Shown here in pieces: positions 53,781-64,000 of a DNA stretch of 64,000 nucleotides. The notes beneath the pieces are model-generated. The model worked only from the letters and a program-made list of their open reading frames with translations. It did no database searches and was not told the origin of the DNA. The DNA comes from Hemibagrus wyckioides (Eukaryota > Chordata > Actinopteri > Siluriformes > Bagridae). Positions within the stretch are counted from its first letter, which is position 1. The number at the start of each line of letters is the position of its first letter. A program made the translations under genes and the position numbers. The stretch spans positions 8,615,892-8,679,891 of the forward strand of contig NC_080734.1 of NCBI RefSeq assembly GCF_019097595.1, written 5' to 3'.

Positions 53781-56182
53781 TTTGATATGGACATCTCTCT
53801 CCTAGTGACTAGTCTACTCCATTCTCAACATCTACATTATCATGTAGAATATCTTTTGTGGATCATTTTAAATCAAAATTTATAGACCTACCTGTTGTCG
53901 ATTTATAGACCTATAATTCCAGGCCTGTTGATTTGGCTGATTTACCTCACGATTTAAATTTTGCTCTCAATAGAAACAAGCTGTCCCTGTATTCCTCCTG
54001 TGAGTTACAGTAGTTGTTGGGAAGAGCAGAAATTAGTGGACTGTAAATCGACCAGCTGTTTGCATAATACTTGTACTGCAAATGTTCTTGGAAATTAAGC
54101 ACTAAAGATGGGCGTGTTCCTGGTTTGAAAGTGCTTTTGCTTGATGGGTTTGGTGTTTGCTTCGTATCTACTTATTCCATCAGCTTCATCAGTCAGCTGT
54201 TCATTGGTGTTGGTAGCTTTAGGAATGTTCCCATGTTAATCTTGTATCTGTATTTAATGCACAGTGTTATCACAAACAGATCAGGAAACCATTTAGCAAC
54301 CCTTATTACTTGAATCGTGGAAGCCATCCCCTGAATGTCTCTCTAATGTACAGAATATTGCACAGGAAACTATTTTAAGCACAGATTTGCATTTTGGCAC
54401 CTGTTCACTGAAACGTCCTCTCTGCAGCACTGGCTGTGATTGCTGCACATGCTTTGCATTCAGTCCAGTGGATGTGGAAGCAGAAGACAGGAAGGAGACA
54501 GATAGATGATTTGAAGGACCAAGTGAATGAAAGAGACATGAATAATTTCTTGCATAGGTAAACACCAAAGCTGACTCCAAAGCAAATCACCAGGATTAAT
54601 ATGGAAAAAAAAACCCTCACATCTGTTTAATGTGATGTGGGTAAAGACAGGATTGTGATCTGGGATTGTAGTGTTTGTTTAGAGGACAGCCATTTTGCAG
54701 TTTCTGAAAGTGTAAACGCTCGACTTATTCTGTAGTCCTTCCTGAACGGCTGTGAATCACTGAGCCATCTGGGACTTAAGGAGACAATTAGATTGGTTTT
54801 GATTTAATCTCAGGTCTTGGCTGCTGTAGCCCGTGTGTGATCTCCAGTCTAATGCCCATGATTCCTTATCCTTTGTAATTCATGTTCTGTGTAATACTGT
54901 GATTAGAAAAGTGTGATGTTCACTGCTTTCAGGAATTTTGGACGTCATGTGATATGTTTGGCTGAAGTAGTACGTAAGAATGCCAAACACACTTTCACTA
55001 ATATTTATATAACCTAGAACTTTACTATAGCCCCGGAAATTTTAATTTCAGGTAAAGAGATCACAATATTACATTGAAAACTCCACTTTAATGATTGAAA
55101 TGTCATTTAAATGTGTTTAAATGTTAACAAAATGTAACTGTTGCTGTTTTAAAGACACTTGGTAATGACAAAGACAATTAAAATTAGGGAAGTTACAGTA
55201 CATTGTTGTGCTAGGGCATGTCCAGGTAATCCACGTATATAAGAAATCTAATGCTCATTAATATCTCTTCAATGATTAAGAAAATTAAAAAATGCTGAAT
55301 TGTTCCAGTTAAGTTCCAGTGCAGATTAGAGCAGAAGGATGGTGTTTTAAAATTTCACTGATTAATTATATCGTGTAAGTCTCACTGTAAGCGACAGACA
55401 CATCTATGTGCTTCAGACAGACTGAGAAAATCCCTGTGTATAATCACTATGTAATGTGTTGACATTTCCGTCTAGACACAGACATACACACTGGCTCCTT
55501 TAGTTCACCTGGTAAGTGGTGTATATATGGCTCTCGATCCTTGTAATCAGGGCTGAGTTTCCTAGAGATCCTGCGAGCAAGCTAGCTAGTGCACTTTTAT
55601 TTTGGTTGCATTCATTTTCTGGTTCTCTGTACTGCATTTATTCAGATAGTACCTGGTATTAGGAATGCTATCGCCTTTTACGACATAAATATCAACATGT
55701 ACTTAATTTTGCAATTCAAATGCAAATAGACTAGACTGAATGTTTTGTTCATTCTGTTAATGCTACTGATTGTGCTTCTTTGAAGGCGCTACATTCCCGG
55801 TGGAAACTCTAAATTAGTAAATGAATTCCCTTTTAGATGTCTAAGAATTTGGTAAATTAAGTTCACAAGTGTTGTAGCATTTAAGTATATACTGTATAAA
55901 TATATATCTGTTTCTTGAAGACCTGAGAGTTGGTTAGGGAACATACTTAAACAGCATCATGAAGATGAAGGACACCAGTTGTATGAACAGATTCAATCAG
56001 CGTTTGGTTCTGAACAATACACCAAACTATTAACAGTCTGAGGGCAAACAAATAAAAACATTATTAAAATGTTGATCTAGATAGTTATTCTAGATTAGAA
56101 ATTTCAATTTCAAACACACTGTCTCCAAAGAGTTGTATAGTTGTATAGTCACATATTCACTTATTTAACATATTCTGTCAAT

Positions 56183-56660
56183 CAGTGGCAGGCCATGCAT
56201 GCACATATATAAATTTAGTTTGTGTGGTTCGCTACCTCTGACTACTCCAATTATCCAATCAAAGTACGGGAAACTGCTGATGTAATCGTATGCCTGCTAG
56301 ATGTCCCCAGTGACGCCAACTCGAAATCTCATTTGTTAATGCAACAATTTCATTGCCACTTATTTTAAGCTACAGGTGCCTGCAGTGTTGTTGCTGAAAG
56401 CCTTAAGGCAGATTTCTTTCACCCTGGCAACACATGATGTCAGCCACTGGCTGTAATATGATTGGATAAATGCTATTATCATGAATATACACTACTGGAA
56501 GCAGCGTAACCAAGAGAAAAGCTATGAAATGCAGAGAATAGACTATTGGGAATAATTTAATACACATTTATTTAATATATTAAAATGCAAGTCAGTGATT
56601 CAGATCACTGCTGGTTAGGCCAGCAGAGAAGGCCTTGCTGACCCTGACGGCCCACCACTG
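56183..56660. mobile_element. Non-autonomous hAT-like transposon, 478 bp
   Basis: The terminal inverted repeats are CAGTGGCAGGCCATGCATG and (inverted right end) CAGTGGTGGGCCGTCAGGG. An 8-bp flank CTGTCAAT (56175-56182) recurs as CTATCAAT (56661-56668), with one mismatch, fitting the 8-bp duplication of hAT elements. The inside has no transposase frame. Confidence 0.8.
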
Positions 56661-57765
56661 CTATCAATTAACACCAGTAGCCTAGACGTTTCTATGCAAA
56701 TATTGGCTACAGTGGCTATCAAGTTGTATGACACTTGGGTAATTGATTTTATTGTATTGATTATAATGAATGAATGAATGTATTCCTTTGTTTTAAGCAC
56801 ATTTGATACCAGCTGTTCTGATGAGAAACAGCCAGTTGGGATGATGCAATTTGGTGTCTGTTTGAAAGCTTGCCAGATTGCTGCACTATGAACACAGAGG
56901 TGAGAGCCAGTGAAGTAAATGCTGTGGTTTGCTGCAGAAAAAAAGTAGCACAGGTTTTATAATGCAAAGTATAAATTTCCTTTATTATTAATGTTATTCA
57001 AATCATTTTGGGTGGAACGGTCAGATATTATATGATAAGGTTATTAATATGGAAAGGTTATTTGATGGTATTTTACCTTAAATGATTAAAACGAATGAGT
57101 TCCATCACCACTGCTTTTATTCCGCTGCTGTCTGATTCATTTCCATGAAAAGCGTATCATACTTATCCATTTAATTGTACCGACCAAAAAAAAAAAAATC
57201 ATGATTTCCTGATGTTTTTTTCTCATCCCACAAAATGAATTTTTTTTAATGGCGCTCCCATCGCTACACATCATGTGCTTCTGAATTGTCTCTAAATGCG
57301 AGTATGATTTTACGTCAAGCTCATCGCACAGGTGTTGCTTTAAACCTGCATTTTATCACACTGAGATGTGAGCCCATCTGTGCTACATGTCAGCCGTCAC
57401 TAGGCTACTGATCTGCTGTGAGTTCTGCACAGGGTGAAAATGTTGAGCAGTAGTGTACATGGTCTAAATGAAATGAGGCCTTGTGTTTGACCTATGGCAC
57501 AGAGGAAGCCTTCCACAATAAGAGCAAGAGCAACAGAATTAAACAGCAAGGCAACTAAAAGACTAAAGGTAACACTCAATATCATGCTACCACCACCATG
57601 CTTTATAGTAGGGATAAGTGGTGAATTGGAAAGAGTCAAGGAGCTCTTGAGATGCACAAAATACACAATATAGACAGAATAGTGCAGACCAGTATACATT
57701 CTGTATGTTATGTGCAAAAGTAAGAGAACTGTAAAGAAAGAGGGTTCTTGTAAACATATACATAG

Positions 57766-58700
<935 letters not shown>

Positions 58701-58774
58701 ACTGGTTTTCATATATTTTAGATATATTTAATTATTAAATGTTTACAATTTATTCACTCGATTTTCAGCACATG

Positions 58775-58870
58775 AAGTCATGTCAAGACGCTTTTGTTGT
58801 CATATATAGTTGATGCGATACATAGTGAAAAGAAAACAGGATGGTGTTTCTACACAACACAACACAGAGC
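58775..58870. repeat. Head segment of the same dispersed repeat family
   Basis: GTCAAGACGCTTTTGTTGTC and GATGCGATACATAGTGAAA match 45481-45600. In this copy the head lies after the body. Confidence 0.5.
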
Positions 58871-59191
58871 TACACGCACAAATGCCCAATAACCAGCAGT
58901 AATGCCAAACTTCCATCCACATTGTGTTTTTTATAATGAAATTTGTCAGAATTTGCTTCGAGCATCATCACAAATTTCTGCCTGAACCAAATGTGAGCTG
59001 CAGCTCAACTCTGTGATAGTGACTTTGCTGTAGAAACCGGATGAGTCACAAGCATTATGGGTAAATATGTGAATATGTTGTGTGAGACTCGGATGACTGC
59101 CCTGAACACTGGCCTGCTGTGTGAAGTTCATTAGCAGAACAAACCATGAAGTCTGAATCATTGTCCCGAAGCATACCACTTGCATTTCTCC

Positions 59192-59194
<3 letters not shown>

Positions 59195-59222
<28 letters not shown>
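59195..59222. repeat. (TG)n microsatellite
   Basis: Fourteen TG units in slc24a4 intron 2. Confidence 0.95.
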
Positions 59223-59597
59223 ACTGCACTGACACTTTCCAGGACAAGTGAAAGTCAGAAAGAAGGTGTGTGTTTGCACATTTAGAGGAGTATTTATGTA
59301 ATGTATTATGTTACACATAATAAGGAAAGGGAAGTGCTGATAGTGAGGGTCAGTGTAAGTGCATTCTCCAGTCTTGCTTATTTATTCATGAATTGCCTTT
59401 CGTTTTGAAATGAACTGTATGTGGACATGAAGTGGACATGTCAGCATGTATGGCTGCAATCATGTTTAAATATTTATATCATTCCAGTGTTGATATTGTT
59501 GATGAAATCTGTGACGGGAAATATTTGTCAACATCCTTGTACTCAAAAGCTATGAGGAATTAGTAAACTTAGAATTTACACCCACCTTACATTTACA

Positions 59598-59745
59598 ATT
59601 CTGGCATTTGGTAGACACCCTTATCCAGAGTGACTTACAATTTATCTCATTTTTTATGCAACTGAGCAATTGAGGGTTAAGGACCTTACTCAGGGGCCCA
59701 GCAGTGGCAACTTGATGGTCCTTGGATTCAAACTCAATTAGGGTA
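59598..59745 (+). repeat. Dispersed fish repeat (CATTTGGTAGACACCCTTAT type)
   Basis: Contains TGGCATTTGGTAGACACCCT, TCCAGAGTGACTTACAATTT, AGCAATTGAGGGTTAAGGAC and GGGGCCCAGCAGTGGCAACT. This is a very common non-coding repeat of fishes; it shares only the GGGCCCA-type block with 24808-25075. Confidence 0.65.
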
Positions 59746-60944
59746 GAGGAAAAGTTAAGAATAAGCAGTGATGGATCAGCGGGAAGCCTTTGAGCTACTC
59801 ATCAGAAGGGTGAGTTCAAATCCTGGCATGTTACACTGCCACTTTCGGACACTTAACAGCAAGCCCGTTAATCTTCATTAGTTCACCTCAGTTATAAATC
59901 TCTGTGTATGTGCAGTCTGCCAAACCAGCGAAATTTAAATGTTAAATGATGACTTCAGGTAAAATCTGTAAACGTTTGCAGCCTTTTTAACTACTGTGTG
60001 CACATTTTTGTGATCAAACGTTTTATCCCTTAGCAAAAATAGATTTTGTCAGACAAATTGAATTGACTTTATCAGATGTATGCAGCGTAATAAATGTGCT
60101 TCTTCCCTCTGAAGCAGTTGCATTGTTATTCATGAGCTGTGCATGAATATTCCTACTACCTTATTATATTGGAGGTGAAAAGCAGTTTCTGTCTGGATTC
60201 CCGGTATTCTTAAACCAGTAGATGCGCTACTGTAAGGATGACCTACTGCTTCTGTGGAGATGGAACAAATGGACACCACACTATCCCATAAGGCAAAGGT
60301 ACTGGTGCGGAAAAATCTTACTTGTTTACCAAACCCTGAGTAAACAGGTAACTTGTTACGGGTTTAAACAATATTGTGGTTATTATAATGTTCTAATTTG
60401 GAGGAGTGGGTATTGAATCGAATGCAGCAGGTACGGTCACAGACACATGCATGGTCATAAACTTGTGATAGTTTCAGCCATTGCAGAAAAAGAGAAGGGT
60501 TTTGGGAAGTTGCTCATGGCAGTGTGCATTTATAAAGGATCAGTATTAAATTTAAGAAGGAATTAAAACATGGAAAGCTAATGCGTTTGCAGTTTTTAAC
60601 ATATTGGAGGAAATTTGAGAAAAATAGACTACATTTTCACTGGCTATTTTCCATCACTAATTACGAAAATAAAAATGAATTCTGTTCTGAAAGTAAACTG
60701 TTATGGTTAATTCTGAGTTTTATTATGGGGCAATTTGTGTAGGCTATTTTACTTTTTAATTATTTTCTGGATAAGTTCTGAGCGTGCTGGATCTTAATGA
60801 TCATTTAATTATCCTTGAGACAGTTAAAGCAATCAAAATGACCCTTAAGATCTTAGTGTGATATTAGCTAAGATGAAATGTGAAGCAGAAGTTGATGAGG
60901 GTCAAAAACAATCCTGGAACATGAGCAATGGATTCTGCTGGATT

Positions 60945-61045
60945 GTAATATTTGTGATGGACTGGTGTCTCATTCAGGGTGTATTCCCACCTCACTCCTC
61001 TTTTGTTTCTTGGATAACGAAGTAGATGAATGAGTGAATGAAGGA
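60945..61045 (+). repeat. Short L2/SINE-like 3' relic
   Basis: TTGTGATGGACTGGTGTCTC, TTCAGGGTGTATTCCCACCT and a GAATGAGTGAATGAAGG tail match the end of 33225-33522. Confidence 0.55.
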
Positions 61046-61779
61046 CGTATAGTGTGTGTAACTTGAGCACCTTTCCTCTGACACATTGATGGTGTGGGAT
61101 AGCAGCACTAAACCACAGTGCCGAGAGTGTATGATGAGTGTGAGGTGGGATGTTGGCTGGAATGGTGGTGTGGGTCACCTTGACCTGCTGGAGACATTAA
61201 TCTGTACGCAGCTATTCTTGGAGCTGAAACCAGTGACGTCGTCCCCTCCTACTGCTCCCATCTTGCGTGTCATAACTGTGGGGTTTAGTTTAGCGATAAT
61301 CTTGTTTTTTGCTTTAATCCAGCTTTATAGGAGTTTATATAGGCAGTTTATTGCTTGGGCTTTCTCAATTACTAACACCAAGCCATTGCCAACCCCCCCT
61401 TTTTAAACAGTTAACATTTTATTTTTTCCATTTTTTTTTCCATTTATGAAACGCAACTTCTAGTTTGGATCTAAATACATTTTAGCGCCTCAACAGTGAG
61501 AAAACCTGTGTGTAGAAAGATCAATTTTTGAGATTGTGTATTTGAAATAATTAAATAAATACATTCACACTAGAGCAGAGAGGGTGTGGAAATCACACTA
61601 ACACACACCTTGTTAAAGTAACACATGTTAATGAGATGGTCAGACCACTCTACATGGGACAAAGCCTCCAATGTTAGAGGGGTTGGAATTATAGTTACTA
61701 AGCCACCATACAACCCCAACACCAATACATGATAAAATTAAATAAATTAACTTTTAATTTAGTTATTATTGTACCTCCC

Positions 61780-62240
61780 CCTCCCATCACTACAACAACC
61801 ACCAAAGCAACCACAAAAGCAACAACCACCTCCACAACAACGGCTACAACCACCACAATCGCCACCACCATAGCAACGACCGCTACCAGCACAATCGCCA
61901 CCACCATAGCAACGACCACTACCAGCACAATCGCCACCACCATAGCAACGACCTCTACCAGCACAATCGTCACCACCATAGCCACGACCACTACCGCAAC
62001 AACCACCACCATAGCAATGACCACCACCACTAAAGCCACCACCACCACAACCACCATCACCAGCACTACAACTACCACCATAAAAAGCCACCACTACAGA
62101 CACCACCACCACAACCACCGCTACAGCCACCACCACCACCACAACAACGACCACTACCACTACAGACAGCTCAACCACAACCACCACCACTACAGGGCCC
62201 CATCACAAAAAGCACCACCACAGCAACAGCCACCACTGTT
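61780..62240. repeat. (ACC)n-rich tract with a 36-bp minisatellite
   Basis: CCACCA/ACAACC trinucleotide-like sequence with four tandem 36-bp units at 61861, 61897, 61933 and 61969, each containing CACCATAGCAACGACC. The + strand open frame across it is Thr-rich and the - strand frames are Val- or Gly-rich; these are low-complexity artefacts. Confidence 0.92.
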
Positions 62241-63338
62241 CTATAATCAGGGTCATCACCATTTCTGCATCTCTACTTTCTTTTCTTTTTCTTTTTTTTT
62301 GCTGAATAAGAAAAAGTTTGTCTGTCATCAGTACAAGTTCATTTATTCAACTAGTAAAAATAACTCCCACCAGAAACTAGAATGCATATTTTATTGATGT
62401 GTGTATTGTAGCCACTAGGGATAATGAGCACATCCATAGAGTCACACCACCATAAAACACATGGTAATATGTAGTGGATGGTGTGTGAGAGGGCAGTGTA
62501 CTAATGAGTCCCAAAATGCTGGTCTTGTTAAAGATATGCTATAGTTGTCTGGTTTTTGAGGAATTATGTTTTCAGGTTATCCTTCAAACTGTCCATCCCT
62601 CCATCTGTCCGTCTACCCATGTCTGCTTCTGTTTCTGTCTGTCCATCTGTCTGAGATTCTCATTAGCATGATCTCAAGAACAGGACGTTGAATGTTTGTA
62701 AGACTGATATGGAATTATTATTATAACTAGCAGATGGACTGATTCGATTGGAAAATTGATCCATATAGGGTCAAGGTCACGACAAGGTCAAGGATTTTTT
62801 TTCAATAGCTTTCTGCCTGGTTATTTCTGGCAATTTAGGACCAAGAAGGACTAGATCTGTTGGCGATGGAGGAACCACCGGTCATCACTGTTAGTGTTGA
62901 GTTGTGCTTATTTAAAGAAGCCAAAATCTCCTTTTCTGTTTCGTTCTGAAAAACTATCAAAGGTTAACTGAGATCCTCTTTATCCACTTTAAACCTGAGG
63001 CATCATACCATGTTTAAAGTTGTCTCTGAAAACAGGAAGGAGTTTCTACTGAGATATGGTGATAGAGTGAAAGCTGTGGCATTGAATTATACTGAGTTAT
63101 TGTCTTGCTTCAGGCTCTTTTAGCACCCCCCTGGTGAATAGGACACACGTAATTTTTCCAATCCAGTAGATCCATGGAACATTAGGAGCTAGCTTCAGAA
63201 GATCTGTGATATTCATTGGCAGAGCTGCACTTTGTATTCCTGTCACAAAGGAGGGTGAGGACTTTGCTTGTGTTTGACCTTTCAGAAGGAGCTGCAATAC
63301 CCAGTCATGCTGAACAGTAGGAGCAGATTGCTGCATGC

Positions 63339-63339
<1 letters not shown>

Positions 63340-63406
<67 letters not shown>
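63340..63406. repeat. (TG)n microsatellite ending in CGCGCG
   Basis: About 30 TG units followed by GCGCGCG, the longest dinucleotide run in the window. Alternating purine-pyrimidine sequence of this kind can form Z-DNA. Confidence 0.97.
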
Positions 63407-63407
<1 letters not shown>

Positions 63408-63584
63408 TAACACCCTGATGTGTAAAAGATGCATTTAAACAGCCAGTATGATTCAGCGCTGATTCACACAATAGTATGATTCAGTATTGTGAAGATGATT
63501 TGTTATTAAATTAAAATAAAGTGTCACAGATTAAAGAAAACAACACATTGCATCAGTAAAAAGATTGATAACAGTAGAAGTCCA

Positions 63585-64000
63585 GCCGTCCGTCCGTCCG
63601 TCCAGCCCGGACGCCCGCCCGCCCGTCCGTCCAGCCCGGACGCCCGCCCGCCCGTCCGTCCCGCCCGGACGCCAGCCCGGGCGCCCGCCCGCCCGGCCCG
63701 CCGTCCAGCCCGGACGCCAGCCCGGACGCCCGCCCGCCCGCCCGTCCGTCCAGCCCGGACGCCCGCCCGCCCGTCCGTCCAGCCCGGACGCCCGCCCGCC
63801 CGTCCGTCCAGCCCGGACGCCCGCCCGCCCGTCCGTCCAGCCCGGACGCCCGCCCGTCCGTCCGTCCATCCCGACCGCCCGTCCGACCGTCCAGCCCGAA
63901 CGCACGCCCGTCCGTCCAGCCCGACCGCCTGTCCGTCCGTCCATTCGTCTGTCCATCCATCCGTCTGTCCATCCATCCGTCCTGCCCTCCGTCTGTCCAT
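63585..64000. repeat. 29-bp GC-rich minisatellite reaching the window edge
   Basis: Exact 29-bp periods occur at 63603-63632 and 63751-63838, with unit CAGCCCGGACG followed by three CCCG-type blocks and TCCGTC. Toward the right it decays to TCCGTCCATCC repeats. All C-rich blocks are on the + strand. All three - frames are open for 420-480 bp, giving Gly/Arg/Asp repeats; they are not genes. Confidence 0.95.

Noticed and set aside
61698..62397. Thr-rich 222-codon + frame and Val- or Gly-rich - frames
   Set aside because: Translation of an ACC-rich microsatellite on both strands; no start context, splice logic or family match.
62570..62830. GGTCAAGGTCACGACAAGGTCAAGG block as a nuclear-receptor response element cluster
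   Set aside because: The AAGGTCA-like words are embedded in what looks like a decayed dispersed repeat; no independent support for a regulatory role.
63524..64000. Three long - strand open frames rich in Gly, Arg and Asp
   Set aside because: All three frames are open because the 29-bp minisatellite has no stops; this is not a collagen-like or RGG protein gene.

Overview
The window is vertebrate nuclear DNA, almost certainly from a teleost fish. It has AT-rich, intron-rich single-copy genes with GT-AG introns. Degraded Tc1/mariner-like, hAT-like and non-LTR elements fill the introns and spacers, and CA/TG/CT microsatellites are dense. The repeat spectrum suggests an otophysan, possibly a catfish; that is inference only. 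I saw no prokaryotic, plasmid or viral genes and no CRISPR array.

Four genes are supported. (1) riox1 (+, 292-11159) encodes a JmjC ribosomal oxygenase in 15 coding exons, giving a predicted 534 aa protein. (2) ndufb1 (-, 12145-11730) encodes a complex I accessory subunit; its CDS lies in two exons and predicts 58 aa. It converges on riox1, with about 0.3 kb between the two apparent poly(A) signals. (3) cpsf2 (+, 15278-23033) encodes the 100 kDa subunit of the cleavage and polyadenylation specificity factor in 14 coding exons, 787 aa. It is head-to-head with ndufb1, and the roughly 3.1 kb between their start codons must hold both promoters. (4) slc24a4 (+, from 34441) encodes an NCKX-type Na+/Ca2+-K+ exchanger. 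Only its first two coding exons are present (34441-34603 and 44647-44757); its second intron runs off the right edge. The order ndufb1-cpsf2-slc24a4 matches human 14q32. The intron-bearing riox1 beside them does not match the human location, where RIOX1 is an intronless gene elsewhere on chromosome 14.

Region by region: 1-11.2 kb is riox1, with a palindromic Tc1-like element, several deleted transposons and a foldback MITE in its introns. 11.6-14.5 kb is ndufb1, flanked by oppositely oriented fragments of one LINE family. 14.4-23.0 kb is the shared promoter region and cpsf2. 23.0-34.4 kb is a spacer of layered transposon relics. 34.1-64.0 kb is the slc24a4 promoter, exon 1, a 10 kb first intron, exon 2 and at least 19 kb of second intron. 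That last intron holds a SINE with a clear target-site duplication, a hAT-like element, four minisatellites and a large C/G-asymmetric minisatellite at the right edge.

The genes do not form one pathway. They are housekeeping genes (ribosome modification, respiration, mRNA 3' end formation) followed by a tissue-specific ion exchanger. I found no clearly novel system. The strongest second-look items are a 102-bp stop-free, frame-preserving cpsf2 intron, the riox1 gene structure and synteny, a Tc1-like family whose four copies share one deletion leaving only the DNA-binding half, repeated foldback rearrangements of Tc1-like elements, and the terminal G-quadruplex-prone 29-bp minisatellite.
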